From: a virus
Length of the DNA: 36,516 bases
IMG/VR virus record: IMGVR_UViG_3300040856_002461
Location: 1-36,516 of that record
Direction: 5' to 3' (one strand)
The notes below the pieces were generated by a model. It saw only the letters and a program-made list of their open reading frames with translations, was not told the DNA's origin and did no database searches. A program made the translations under genes and the position numbers. Shown here piece after piece: positions 27,926 to 36,516 of this stretch (position 1 is its first letter; each line of letters begins with the position of its first letter).

Positions 27926-29781
27926 TACCTACCTCCATCCTGCTGGATGTCCACTCGTGGCGAACCAAGACGCCACTGAACATTCCTCATGTCTGACGCA
28001 ATGCGAACACGCATTTGCCGACCACGAAGCCTGAAGTACAGCTGGGAAGAACGGTCGTTCGTGGCCGAAGGGTTGTACGTGTAACCCTGTGTCTCAACCT
28101 TGTGGTACACACCGTCATTGTAGTTTCGAACACTGAGAGTAAAGTCCACCGCAGGGGTGGGCTCAGTGGACTGCATGAAAGACACATCCGGGAGTAGGCG
28201 GCGGACAAACATAAGTCGGTCGCCCTCGCCAATGTCGAACGGGCTTGACTCAATATACGAGCTGATGGGCACAGAAGGCTCCTGACTTCCGTCGTTCAAG
28301 CCAAACTCGTGCTGGTAAAGGTAGCCGTCTGAGGATGCAGAGATAGGGTAGTCAAAGACACTTTGATCTATCCATGCGGTTCTGGACAGAGATCCATAGG
28401 CCCAAGTGTTTTCTTCGTAGTTGTAAAGGACGTACTTATCCACAGACCCGCCGCCAGACACAGACGGATAAAACCACCACACCTCAGAGTGTGTGGAGTT
28501 GATGCCAGCGAATGCCTTAACAGACTGAGTCCTATTCAGGTCATCGAACACGTAGTCCCGCACAGAACAGGGGATCTTCTGGACTGCACCAGTGTAGGCG
28601 TAGAAACCGTTTTCGCCCATCCAGAACACCCTGTCCTGAACCGCAACTGCAACTCGGGGAGAAAGGATGGACGTGTTTTCGCTTATGGCCACCGCGCCAA
28701 ACGTAAAAGGCGGTCCAAGGAACTGTATGTTGTACAGCGTTGTGTCTGTGAATACCAAGATCTGCTGTCTGGTTTCTACAGCGCACACAATCTCGGACCC
28801 AGAGCCAAGGCGCAACTCGCCTGCTGTGTTCGTGGCGCGGCTTTCCCAATCCGTAAGGCTTTCTTGGCTTGAAAAACGGATGATCATGGGGTCCTGAACG
28901 CCGGGGTTACTTTCCGGATCGCAGCCAAAGGCGAGTATGTGCCGGTCCCGGTCAGACACCAAGATCTGCTTTGCTATCGTCGGGGTGCTGTTGGCACCTG
29001 AAAGGCTTGAAAGCTCTACGGCCCTCGCGTTCAAACCCGCACTGAAATCCCAATAGTAGATCCCTTGATCCCGGATATTTATAAGAAGGTCTTCGCCGTA
29101 GTTGTCCTGTGTCCATGTTCTGGGGCCACCGAGCAAAAGGGCAGAGGTCGAAGCTTCACCCCAGCCACCTTCACCCCACCCACCTGCACCCCACCCAGTG
29201 CCGTTCGCGAAGGTGTCGTAACCAACATTGATCTGATAAACGGCATCCACTGCGCCGCCGTTGCCGGTATCAGACGCATTGGCTTCAACAGACAGTGTGA
29301 TCTGGTACTGCGAGTCAGACAGCACTGCTGTGATCTGGTGCTCCGCGTTCAAAATATCTGCTGTAACAACCCCGCCAAGGCCTGTAGCCCCCACAAAGGT
29401 CACGAAGTCGTTTATGTTGGCCCCGTGCGAAGCGTGCGTGACGGTTAGAAGAGCACTTCCACTAGACGCTGAGAAAGGACCGCTAAGGCTGACCGTCGCA
29501 CGGATTGGGGTGATGTCATAAAACGCTCCCCCATAATTGACATAGTACTTCAGATGGGTGCCCACACCCAAGTAGGAATCCCCAACCAAGGAGTTCCACG
29601 GAAACAGAGAGCGACAGGTTCCCAGAAACGTGCTGCTGGAATACCTAGCCCATCCACCAATCTGTTCCGGAAACCCTTTTGTAAAACGAACCTTGTCACA
29701 GTCGAACCATCCCCCCTCATTGCTGTAGGGGGTGATTTCCCTGTTAATACCGGGGCGAAACTGGAGCTTTTGCAGAGGCAT
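27925..29781 (-). CDS. Beta-rich tail or stabilisation protein (618 aa)
   Basis: It starts PLQKLQFRPGINREITPYSNEGGWFDCDKVRFTKGFPEQIGGW, a conserved opening of a phage virion family in which the N terminus binds the tail tube or portal. The rest is strand-rich with regular turns (TWTQDNYGEDLLINI, ILVSDRDRHILAFGCDPESNPGVQDPMIIRFSSQE, AVAVQDRVFWMGENGFYAY), consistent with a propeller-like body, as in P22 gp10-type stabilisation proteins or tail tubular proteins. The exact equivalent is inference. ATG 29781; 57 bases separate it from the heme-oxygenase-like gene. Confidence 0.7.
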   Translation of the reverse strand: MPLQKLQFRPGINREITPYSNEGGWFDCDKVRFTKGFPEQIGGWARYSSSTFLGTCRSLFPWNSLVGDSYLGVGTHLKYYVNYGGAFYDITPIRATVSLSGPFSASSGSALLTVTHASHGANINDFVTFVGATGLGGVVTADILNAEHQITAVLSDSQYQITLSVEANASDTGNGGAVDAVYQINVGYDTFANGTGWGAGGWGEGGWGEASTSALLLGGPRTWTQDNYGEDLLINIRDQGIYYWDFSAGLNARAVELSSLSGANSTPTIAKQILVSDRDRHILAFGCDPESNPGVQDPMIIRFSSQESLTDWESRATNTAGELRLGSGSEIVCAVETRQQILVFTDTTLYNIQFLGPPFTFGAVAISENTSILSPRVAVAVQDRVFWMGENGFYAYTGAVQKIPCSVRDYVFDDLNRTQSVKAFAGINSTHSEVWWFYPSVSGGGSVDKYVLYNYEENTWAYGSLSRTAWIDQSVFDYPISASSDGYLYQHEFGLNDGSQEPSVPISSYIESSPFDIGEGDRLMFVRRLLPDVSFMQSTEPTPAVDFTLSVRNYNDGVYHKVETQGYTYNPSATNDRSSQLYFRLRGRQMRVRIASDMRNVQWRLGSPRVDIQQDGGR

Positions 29782-29838
29782 GGCGGGTTCCTGTTCATCA
29801 CGGCCAGTCTACATCACAAAGAAAATTCTGACCAGTAA

Positions 29839-30330
29839 TCACCGAAAGGCTATCTCATCCATGACAGTTAAGAGGCAACCAAAGGTCCGACGCGCAAGTT
29901 CGGTGTCTTCTTCGCTGCTACGCGCCTCGGTCAGCCACCCTCTAACCGCCTTCCAGTCTTTGTAAACCGTATGCGCAGACGGCAGTCCGCGTTTTGCCAA
30001 CGTCGGAGCCATAACCCGCCCCCCGGAACAGTGCGCCCCGTGCAGGACATATGCGGCCCCCACAACTCGCTGCCCCACAAGCTGCTGTGCAAACTGAAGT
30101 GCAGCGGCGCTGGGCCGTGGCGTAGGAAGAGCGCGAAGGTCCGCGCGCAACGCATCGTCTCGGCAAAAGTCGGCGGGCAGATCAAGGTCCACAACGCTGT
30201 GCAGCGCCTTGAAAGACCAGAGCCAATCTGCCCACTCCTGCTCCGTCACATTGCCTTGCGACATGCGAGCGCCGAAAGGGTGCTGTTCGCATGCGTGGTG
30301 CAAGTCCTTTGTGGCGTCGTAAAGGGACAT
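29839..30330 (-). CDS. Heme-oxygenase-like protein (163 aa)
   Basis: The N-terminal part (LYDATKDLHHACEQHPFGARMSQGNVTEQEW) aligns by eye with the start of heme oxygenases (L-x2-AT-x3-H-x3-E-x3-F, then G-x-VT). This puts His11 at the position of the proximal heme ligand, His25 in human HO-1. Residues 91-104, GAAYVLHGAHCSGG, resemble the distal-helix motif G-x2-YVLEGS-x-LGG, but with one extra residue and Ser/Leu changes. The protein is all-helical and shorter than typical bacterial enzymes (about 190-220). The reaction would be heme to biliverdin, iron and CO; activity is uncertain because of the changed distal motif. ATG 30330 follows the upstream TAA by two bases; a TTG at 30342 is the longer choice. 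Confidence 0.68.
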   Translation of the reverse strand: MSLYDATKDLHHACEQHPFGARMSQGNVTEQEWADWLWSFKALHSVVDLDLPADFCRDDALRADLRALPTPRPSAAALQFAQQLVGQRVVGAAYVLHGAHCSGGRVMAPTLAKRGLPSAHTVYKDWKAVRGWLTEARSSEEDTELARRTFGCLLTVMDEIAFR

Positions 30331-30332
30331 GA

Positions 30333-30836
30333 TTATGGCCAATACACACTTAGATCATAGTCCACCGGAATAGGGTCCATCGCCTCAAGCACATCGGAAG
30401 CTGCGCGGATCGCCGCGATCTGGTTCCAGATAGCTTCACCCGCCGCCCATGCAGCCGCCTCTTCCGGTGTCCAGTTGGCCTCACCCGTCTTGGCAAGTTG
30501 CGCTGCCTGAGCCGTCAGATTGCGCTGCTTCCACTCAGGGCAGATCGCAATGATGCGGCGAAATGCTTCTGCTTTGACCATTTCAGGCGTTGCCGGAATG
30601 TCTGCCACTGTCCAGCCGAGGGTCCAGACGCCATCGACAAGTGTTGGCAGGTCATTGCGTGTGGCGCGTTGCCATTTATCAGTGGCTGGTCGATCCAGAA
30701 CTGTCACCGGATAGACATTATATTCCGCCAAGCGTTCATCAGGTATGTTCTTGGGGAAAGAGATGTTCGGGTTATCACGACGCAGTTGCCCGATTGTGTA
30801 ATTCTCGGGGTGGCCGTTTGTTACTCTCACGTACAT
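30333..30836 (-). CDS. Tail-fibre assembly-like protein (167 aa)
   Basis: The N-terminal part reads YTIGQLRRDNPNISFPKNIPDERLAEYNVYPV, the usual opening of phage fibre assembly or fibre-tip accessory proteins (a strand, then SFP-x2-IPDE-x-LA-x-YNVYPV). A helix-rich C-terminal half follows (EMVKAEAFRRIIAICPEWKQRNLTAQAAQLAKTGEANWTPEE). Such proteins act as chaperones for trimeric fibres. It lies directly after the beta-propeller protein gene, its ATG abutting that stop, with AGGAG upstream. Confidence 0.75.
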   Translation of the reverse strand: MYVRVTNGHPENYTIGQLRRDNPNISFPKNIPDERLAEYNVYPVTVLDRPATDKWQRATRNDLPTLVDGVWTLGWTVADIPATPEMVKAEAFRRIIAICPEWKQRNLTAQAAQLAKTGEANWTPEEAAAWAAGEAIWNQIAAIRAASDVLEAMDPIPVDYDLSVYWP

Positions 30837-32948
30837 CTACAAGTCTCCTATGCTGATCCTGCCGGACCACGAAAGCGTAATCAGTTTCGTAGAATTTGCA
30901 AAGACGCTCGGTGCAATACCAAGAGACCCGGTATCAATAACGGACTGATCAACCAGACCTGTCACCCGGTTCCACTTCGCTGCTCCGAAATCTTGAGCGC
31001 CCAGTGTTGTGAACGTCTCACCGTCTGGGTGCAGGAGGAATGTCCTAGCCACCAGTGACGCATTGAACGCTGAGAGACCGTAGGAGTTGGCCCCAGACGC
31101 GTATACGAAGGCTGGTGCGCTGGGCGTAGACACGTCAACTCTAAGCATCGCGTACTCGTCGCCGTGCGGTATTGTGGTGAATACCTCGTCTCCGGTCTTG
31201 GTTATACAGTAGGCGACCGGAATTTGTGAGCCGGACAGGCTAGCCCCGGTATAAAGGGATGCAATTGGTGACAACGCACTTCCCTGAGTGCGGCCCGCCA
31301 GATTGTAGACCTCGAAGTACATGCTACCAGAACCACTTCCGTTCGAGCCGGAAACGGTGTACAGATAGTCTCCATCAAGCAGGGCCGTGCTGGACTCGGA
31401 CGTGTTTGTAGTGAGGTGCGAGGGGCTGGCGGGGTTCGTGACGTCAACCTCCCAAGAATACTTATACCCGAAGGCAAACACAGAGTTTCCGTACTTCAGC
31501 ACTTGGTCGGCGTAGAGTTGCGTGGACGGAAAATCGACGCTCCCTGCAATCGTCGGAGTGCTACCGCTGATGTCGAACACGTACAGTCTGGTGGTCGTAC
31601 TAGTAGGTGCAAGCGTCGTGTAGAGGTAGTTCCCGTCGATCACTGGTTTCCCGACGGAATAGTTCAAAACCCCCTCGCTCACAGTTAGATCGCCCGTCCG
31701 ACCCAAGAGTGCGGGGGATGCTTTGTTCGTGACGTCATACTTCGCCAAGGTCAGCAGGCCGTTCGTAGCGTCTAGCTCGAAAGCGTAGAGTGTGTTTCCG
31801 TCCGCGCTTACAGCTATCTCTTCGATCCTGATGCTGGCGTACCCGACGCTCCCCACCAGCGACAAGCTACTCAGATCAGACGCGTCAAAAATCTTCGTCG
31901 TGTTGTACTCGGGCATGAAGATGTACTGGCCCCTGACGTCCGCCGGAGTATTGACGAAAGTACCCTTCCATTCGCCTTCTGGTGTAGCTGGAACAATCCC
32001 CTCAGACGATCCAGTAAGTATGTCGAACACCTCGTAAGACGAGTCATATCTATTCGTCACATACAATTTTTCGTTCGTGGCGTAGGAGTGTGGCGTGTAA
32101 GCGAAAGTCACCGAATTGATGTGCGTGATGCTGCCCGGTGTAGACACGTCGAAGACATGAGCGGTGGTATTGGAGGACATGTAGAGTTTGCCGTCCCGAA
32201 CGTGCTGGGAAAATTTCACGAGGCCGGGGTAACCCGAAAATATATGTCTGTCGGTCTCTGCCCCAGTGTTCAGATTGATTACGGCAGTTACAAAATCTCC
32301 AGTCGAAGAGTCACGATATGTGAGGTAGGCATAGGTTCCCGTACTCTCTATCGCGATCCCTTGGTCGTAGTTCATAGTGCTGACAGGCGCACTCTTTGAC
32401 TCTTCTTGCTGCACTCTACCGCTATTTAGACGGAAGCGGCGCGCATAAATCCGATCATCAACGTGGTTGAAATACGCCACCCACTCGCCTGCGGAGGCGA
32501 CGTTATTCCTGACGTTGCTGAGCCCGTTTCCCAGATTTAAGAGGTACTGATCCTCCTCGTCGATTACCTGCTCCGGGGTGTTGACCACAAGATACTGTCT
32601 ATTGTCGTCGCTGTCATAGATCGCCGCTGCGACAGCTTCTTCCCCCGTTGTCAGAACGAAAGCAGCCATCTCCGCATTGAGAAAGGTGATAACAGAACCA
32701 TCGACCTGATCGAGCACAGCGACCTTCGCACCCGGCGAACCTGTGGAGACGTCAATAGCCGAAACCCGGTAGTGGTGAACATTCAGGTCGTCGTTCCGGT
32801 AAACAGGCTCAGTGAAATAAACGTACTTTTCCCCGACAGCCCAGCGTTTGTAATAAGCAGGAGGGACAAGGGAAAGGGCAAACGACTGACTGCCCCCACC
32901 GCCACCACCAACGGTCCCGCCCGCACCTTGAGCCTTGTGCCACAGCAT
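30837..32948 (-). CDS. Beta-propeller virion protein (703 aa)
   Basis: ATG 32948 overlaps the fibre stop by one base (TGATG); the open frame extends further upstream but inside the fibre gene. After a Gly-rich start (GGTVGGGGGGSQSFALSLVPPAYYKRW) the sequence is a run of about 45-residue strand-rich units with recurring LYVFDIS, VFDVSTPGSI, YDVTNKASPALLG and WEVDVTNPASPSHL segments, typical of LVIVD-type propeller blades. It probably decorates the distal tail and may bind a host surface molecule. Confidence 0.72.
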   Translation of the reverse strand: MLWHKAQGAGGTVGGGGGGSQSFALSLVPPAYYKRWAVGEKYVYFTEPVYRNDDLNVHHYRVSAIDVSTGSPGAKVAVLDQVDGSVITFLNAEMAAFVLTTGEEAVAAAIYDSDDNRQYLVVNTPEQVIDEEDQYLLNLGNGLSNVRNNVASAGEWVAYFNHVDDRIYARRFRLNSGRVQQEESKSAPVSTMNYDQGIAIESTGTYAYLTYRDSSTGDFVTAVINLNTGAETDRHIFSGYPGLVKFSQHVRDGKLYMSSNTTAHVFDVSTPGSITHINSVTFAYTPHSYATNEKLYVTNRYDSSYEVFDILTGSSEGIVPATPEGEWKGTFVNTPADVRGQYIFMPEYNTTKIFDASDLSSLSLVGSVGYASIRIEEIAVSADGNTLYAFELDATNGLLTLAKYDVTNKASPALLGRTGDLTVSEGVLNYSVGKPVIDGNYLYTTLAPTSTTTRLYVFDISGSTPTIAGSVDFPSTQLYADQVLKYGNSVFAFGYKYSWEVDVTNPASPSHLTTNTSESSTALLDGDYLYTVSGSNGSGSGSMYFEVYNLAGRTQGSALSPIASLYTGASLSGSQIPVAYCITKTGDEVFTTIPHGDEYAMLRVDVSTPSAPAFVYASGANSYGLSAFNASLVARTFLLHPDGETFTTLGAQDFGAAKWNRVTGLVDQSVIDTGSLGIAPSVFANSTKLITLSWSGRISIGDL

Positions 32949-35749
32949 CAGGAACCGTCCCCGACCAGCGCGCCGTAGAGCGTTGTGCCGACCTTCCAGA
33001 TCGCAATGACCGTGTAGCCAGTAGTCGCAAGCGTGGGTGCTACGCCACCGTTGTTGACCCAAGTCATTGTGGGCCATGTGATCGTGTAGGCTGTACCATC
33101 GTCAACCATCAAGGTGATCGCCTCGCCAGCGGACAGGCTGTCAGTTGGCGTCGAATTGCCTGTCAGCGTCCACGTCTGGATGGAGCCATTTGAGGGGTCC
33201 AGAGCGGGGGTGGTGCCGCTGACCGTGTAGACATCCTCAAGAATGGTGCCCGTGATGGCAGGATCGACTAGGGTCTTGTTCGTCAACGTCTGAGTGCCCG
33301 TCAGGGTGACATCCCCGGCCCCGGCAGTGATCCAGTCGTAGTCTGTTCCTGTCCAAGACAGCACCTGACCGGAAGTTGCAGCGGAGGTGTTGAGGTGAGC
33401 GTCCACCGCAGCGTCGTCATAACCGCTTGACACCGCGATCCAGTCGTAGTCTGTTCCTGTCCACGACAGCACCTGACCGGAAGTTGCAGCGGAGGTGTTG
33501 AGATGCGCGTCCACCAAAGGATCGACATTTGCCGCATCCGTGACATCAGCCCCCGCCTCAATTCCAGACAACTTACTTGCCTCGGCTGTGGTGTAACCTT
33601 GGTAACCTGCGGAATACGTAATCGCCAAAGTGCCAGAGGCCGTAATAGGCGAACCTGAAACCGAAAAGCCCGTAGGCACTGTGGCGGCAACAGATGTGAC
33701 GGTGCCACCCCCGTCTGTAATCCAGTCGTAATCACTGCCTGTCCACGACAGCACCTGACCGGAAGTTGCAGCGGAGGTGTTGAGATGCGCATCTACAGCG
33801 GCGTCGTCGTAAAGCGTCGGTTTGTTTATCAGGTCCGTATAAGACCCACTGGTCGCGACAGCAGCGAGCGTAGGTGTGTCGCTCAGGTCCGTATAAGACC
33901 CACTGGTCGCGACCGTCGCCAGTGACGATGTCAGAGTGTAGTTGTTCTCAAGGTACGTCTTGACCGCATACTGTGTCGGGGCCGTGTTGCCATCTGCAAC
34001 CCCCGTGGAGGCGTTGAGGTCTGTGTTGTTACTGACTTCCAGCAACTGCACACCAACTGATGTTTGACCGCCGTCTCTGGAGAACGGGCCAATCGCATTC
34101 AAGCCGGAGATATTGAAGCTGTCCGTGTTGATCGTCACCTCACCAGTGGTGCCGTTCACAGAGAACTGCTGGCCAACGCGGAAATTACCCAGCTGGTCGG
34201 TGCTTGAGTAGAACACCCGCCCACCGTTTAGCTCAACAATCTCATTGGCTGGAATGGGTTCACCGCCGTTAAACGGAAGCGCCAGATAGTTGGTCCCAGC
34301 ACCGACATATTCCATCGTGTGGCCAGAGGTGGAAACCTGACTGCGTTGGTAAAAAGAGACCGTCTCGCCACCAGATAGCGCCCCGCTCAATGTTGGGTAA
34401 AAGGTGACCGTATAGCCGCCCGTTGTCGGAGCTGCGCCGGTAATGGTGTACGTGTTGCCGTCAACAACAAGCACCTGACCTTGAGCGGGACGGTTTGAAC
34501 TGCCGATAGTGTTCGTCGTAAGAGCGGTAACAACGAAGTTGTTCTCATCCGCAGACTGCGCAGACGCAGTGCCGGTATAGATGGCCGTTGGAGACTTCCC
34601 GTCCGCCACAATACCCTGCGTACCAAAGTCCGTGGTCGAATTGGACAGGTTGACCTGACCGCCGTTCGCTGCCTTGACGTGAAAGCTGCAGAAAGTTCCA
34701 AAGAACGAAACCAACTGTGCGTACGCATTGTTCGTCACCAAGCAACCCGGACCGTCGAGGTTGATCTGTGTGTAGCTGTCAACGACCATTGAGCGAATGG
34801 GTGAGTTAGACGCGCACTCGTCGCCATCCACCAGCATACCGCCGCCGGTGGTGCCGTCAGATGTTGATCCAGCAACACCAGAGTCATCCTGAGCGGTGTA
34901 GCTTGTGCAGTTTTGGATATATGGAGACTTGAATATGTATGCCCCTGCGTCTGCCGCACCAATGCTGGTATTGTCCGCAGAAGCGTTAAACCGCACGGCC
35001 CACGCCCCAGCCTGATGGCCTGCGAATGTCATGCCGGTCAAATACGCACCAGAGTCGACCAAGAACATGCTGTTGGTGTTCGTCGCCAAGGTAGGCTCAA
35101 TCTGCGTCACGCGGAGACCGGCACCAATTATGCTCACGTCACGTGGAACAACCATCGGGCAGACTTCAGAGAACGTTCCGGGTCCGACACTCACCACCCC
35201 ACCTTGCGCAACCAAGGAAAGGGCGTGCTTTAGTGTGCGAACAGAGGTGTACGGCTGGAAGCCGTCGTTCGTGTCATCACCATCCACAGACACCCAAATC
35301 AGGCTGCTGCTATTCAGTCCAAACTGCAAGGTAGAGGAGTCTGTGACATTGACGACAGCGGCCCCTGCGCCGCCGCCATTGGCGTACACGATGGCACTCT
35401 TGCCTGCCGAAAGCGTTACGTTGCCACCAGAGCCCTGTGTCAGAACCACTGTCTGGTCAGTGGTGTTTTTGACAACGAAGGTCTTCTGCTGGTCAGAAGG
35501 GCTAATCGTGACAGTGTTCGTCCCACTGGGCGACCCTGCAAAAACCAAAACAGCGTAATGACCGTCTGACAGACTGCCGTCCACCGTGTTCAAAGTGTGG
35601 GTCGTTCCAGATAGCGTGATCGTTCCCACACCATTGGTCATACGGTCGATGATCTGAATGTTGGTGTTGGTTGTATCCCCCCAGAGGCCAGCCTGTTCCC
35701 CTGTGGTGATCAGCTCAAGACCGCTGTTCGACGTGTATGTGCTCGCCAT
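32948..35749 (-). CDS. Tail fibre protein (933 aa)
   Basis: The start STYTSNSGLELITTGEQAGLWGDTTNTNIQIID is the usual N terminus of marine phage tail fibres, which anchors the fibre to the tail. A pectate-lyase-like stretch follows (WVSVDGDDTNDGFQPYTSVRTLKHAL, VSVGPGTFSEVCPMVVPRDVSIIGAG), suggesting a right-handed beta helix. The C-terminal third has direct repeats DAHLNTSAATSGQVLSW and SGSYTDLSDTPTL. It would determine host attachment. ATG 35749 lies 11 bases after the upstream stop. Confidence 0.85.
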   Translation of the reverse strand: MASTYTSNSGLELITTGEQAGLWGDTTNTNIQIIDRMTNGVGTITLSGTTHTLNTVDGSLSDGHYAVLVFAGSPSGTNTVTISPSDQQKTFVVKNTTDQTVVLTQGSGGNVTLSAGKSAIVYANGGGAGAAVVNVTDSSTLQFGLNSSSLIWVSVDGDDTNDGFQPYTSVRTLKHALSLVAQGGVVSVGPGTFSEVCPMVVPRDVSIIGAGLRVTQIEPTLATNTNSMFLVDSGAYLTGMTFAGHQAGAWAVRFNASADNTSIGAADAGAYIFKSPYIQNCTSYTAQDDSGVAGSTSDGTTGGGMLVDGDECASNSPIRSMVVDSYTQINLDGPGCLVTNNAYAQLVSFFGTFCSFHVKAANGGQVNLSNSTTDFGTQGIVADGKSPTAIYTGTASAQSADENNFVVTALTTNTIGSSNRPAQGQVLVVDGNTYTITGAAPTTGGYTVTFYPTLSGALSGGETVSFYQRSQVSTSGHTMEYVGAGTNYLALPFNGGEPIPANEIVELNGGRVFYSSTDQLGNFRVGQQFSVNGTTGEVTINTDSFNISGLNAIGPFSRDGGQTSVGVQLLEVSNNTDLNASTGVADGNTAPTQYAVKTYLENNYTLTSSLATVATSGSYTDLSDTPTLAAVATSGSYTDLINKPTLYDDAAVDAHLNTSAATSGQVLSWTGSDYDWITDGGGTVTSVAATVPTGFSVSGSPITASGTLAITYSAGYQGYTTAEASKLSGIEAGADVTDAANVDPLVDAHLNTSAATSGQVLSWTGTDYDWIAVSSGYDDAAVDAHLNTSAATSGQVLSWTGTDYDWITAGAGDVTLTGTQTLTNKTLVDPAITGTILEDVYTVSGTTPALDPSNGSIQTWTLTGNSTPTDSLSAGEAITLMVDDGTAYTITWPTMTWVNNGGVAPTLATTGYTVIAIWKVGTTLYGALVGDGS
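33330..33913. repeat. Direct repeats in the tail fibre gene
   Basis: Three near-identical copies of about 70-90 bases (starting near 33330, 33436 and 33720) encode the VDAHLNTSAATSGQVLSWTG module. Two identical 31-base copies at 33829-33859 and 33883-33913 encode VATSGSYTDL. Such repeats allow the fibre to change length by recombination. Confidence 0.8.
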
Positions 35750-35760
35750 GGATTACACCC

Positions 35761-36195
35761 TCATGCAATTCGGACAACGGCTGTGGACGAATCCGCTGTC
35801 GGCATAACAACAGTAAAGTTCGAAGCCGACGTGCTTTTGTCCGCGCCAAAATCAAGTACGGCCACAGCAGGATTGCCCGCAGCCGATGAGTTATAGATCA
35901 GCGCACCTCGGGCCGTGATCGTTGCCGATGCCCATGTCACGTCAGCAAAGTCAGCAAACGCCGTGGTGCCCGTGGATGTGGGATCTACATTTGTCAGCGC
36001 CGCACCGCCCGCCGTGTACCCTGTGCCACTTATCTCGTTTGTCGAAGAATAGGCCGTTGTTGTGGCGTCCAACGTCGCTGCGCTTGTGTACAGCGCTATC
36101 TTAAAGGTATCCCCGCCAGACGCCGAAAAGTTATGAACGCCCTTCAGGAGTTCCACCTTAAAGGAGGTGCACATATAGTTGCCGGAGAAAGCCAT
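35761..36195 (-). CDS. Phage structural protein (144 aa)
   Basis: The pattern FKVELLKGVHNF, TFKIALYTSAATLDATTTAYSSTNEISGTGYTAGGAALT, ALIYNSSAAGNPAVAVLDFGADKS is a well-conserved small virion protein of many phages, all beta, often next to the tail fibre. It may be a fibre-base or decoration protein; no function is proven to my knowledge. It ends 11 bases before the fibre gene starts. Confidence 0.78.
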   Translation of the reverse strand: MAFSGNYMCTSFKVELLKGVHNFSASGGDTFKIALYTSAATLDATTTAYSSTNEISGTGYTAGGAALTNVDPTSTGTTAFADFADVTWASATITARGALIYNSSAAGNPAVAVLDFGADKSTSASNFTVVMPTADSSTAVVRIA

Positions 36196-36207
36196 CTCGT
36201 CGTTTCC

Positions 36208-36516
36208 TTATGTACGCGGCGTCCGCAACCTGCCGTCACGATAATCTGTAGACGGCTCAAGGCCCTCACCAAGATTCTTCATTCGAAGCAAGGCTTCCAT
36301 AAACCGGTTGTTGTACAAACCAACCATGTCAGGTTCCCCCTTCATGAAAGTATACGCCTCCACAAGCGAGCCGTACAGTAGTGCCATCTCAGCATTTTGA
36401 CTTAGCCAAGTCGTGCCGCTGTCTGCGTCAGCAGTCAAGCTGGTGGGCCGGTACAAGTACTGCAGATCAGCGGTGTAGGCTGCGTCAGGAGTGGGCGACA
36501 AAATGAACGTGCTAAC
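36208..36516 (-). CDS. Head-tail adaptor-like protein, 5' end cut by window
   Basis: The frame is open to the right edge; 102 residues remain (VSTFILSPTPDAAYTADLQYLYRP...). LSPTPDAAYTADLQYLYRP, TTWLSQNAEMALLYGSLVEAYTFMKGEPDMVGLYNNRFMEALLRMKNL match a phage adaptor family in which strands are followed by two long helices. It would connect portal and tail. A TTG at 36501 is not a credible start because the reading continues upstream with coding character. Confidence 0.72.
   Translation of the reverse strand, partial: VSTFILSPTPDAAYTADLQYLYRPTSLTADADSGTTWLSQNAEMALLYGSLVEAYTFMKGEPDMVGLYNNRFMEALLRMKNLGEGLEPSTDYRDGRLRTPRT

Noticed and set aside
32949-33077. N-terminal extension of the beta-propeller gene into the fibre gene
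   Set aside because: The ATG at 32948 overlaps the fibre stop in the usual TGATG manner; the extension is H/R/W-rich shadow sequence.
1-36516. tRNA or rRNA genes
   Set aside because: No cloverleaf-like stretch with a T-loop GTTCNANNC and matching acceptor stem was seen by eye; a tRNAscan run would settle it.

Overview
The window is a contiguous piece of a tailed, lytic-looking double-stranded DNA phage (Caudoviricetes, podovirus-like). It encodes a small terminase, a phage replication module, lysis genes, ejection-type internal virion proteins and tail fibres. I see no tRNA, rRNA, integrase, ribosomal or host metabolic operon. The GC-rich coding style and the small gene families present (DUF1737, RIEELEAKL coiled-coil proteins, the small C-rich lysis-cluster proteins) suggest an alphaproteobacterial, probably marine Rhodobacterales-like, host; this is inference. 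The window is not a whole genome: the first and last genes are cut by its edges, and large terminase, portal and capsid genes are absent.

Layout. 1-729: two rightward small genes. 818-2285: a leftward block with a VRR-NUC nuclease, the small terminase subunit and an unknown 111-residue protein. 2286-2832: a non-coding divergent region with about a dozen TGTTTACA-type sites (an iteron-like array) and a strong rightward promoter overlapped by a dyad. 2833-6988: a rightward early operon of small, mostly unknown, translationally coupled genes, including four modular coiled-coil paralogues separated by near-identical repeats. 6951-8391: a leftward lysis block (GH24 endolysin with a membrane tail, overlapping spanin pair, two small proteins). 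8511-8935: a small rightward pair including a ribbon-helix-helix protein. 8832-10600: leftward SNF2-like helicase and a small gene. 10674-17933: rightward replication operon (coiled-coil protein, SSB-like protein, AEP primase, AlpA-like HTH, UvrD-like helicase, DUF5664 nucleotide hydrolase, DUF1737, family A DNA polymerase). 17934-36516: a leftward virion operon with ejection proteins, a beta-rich tail or stabilisation protein, a heme-oxygenase-like gene, a fibre assembly protein, a beta-propeller protein, a long tail fibre and two further structural proteins.

How it fits together. Four copies of one dyad (CTTGTG-N7-CACAAG type) lie in the control regions of the small terminase, the early operon, the ribbon-helix-helix pair and the divergent replication promoters. 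This points to one phage regulator working on several promoters; the ribbon-helix-helix protein is the best candidate. The TGTTTACA array is a candidate replication origin. TTTGCAAAG repeats beside the small terminase gene are a candidate packaging site. The most unusual cargo is a heme-oxygenase-like gene inside the tail gene block.
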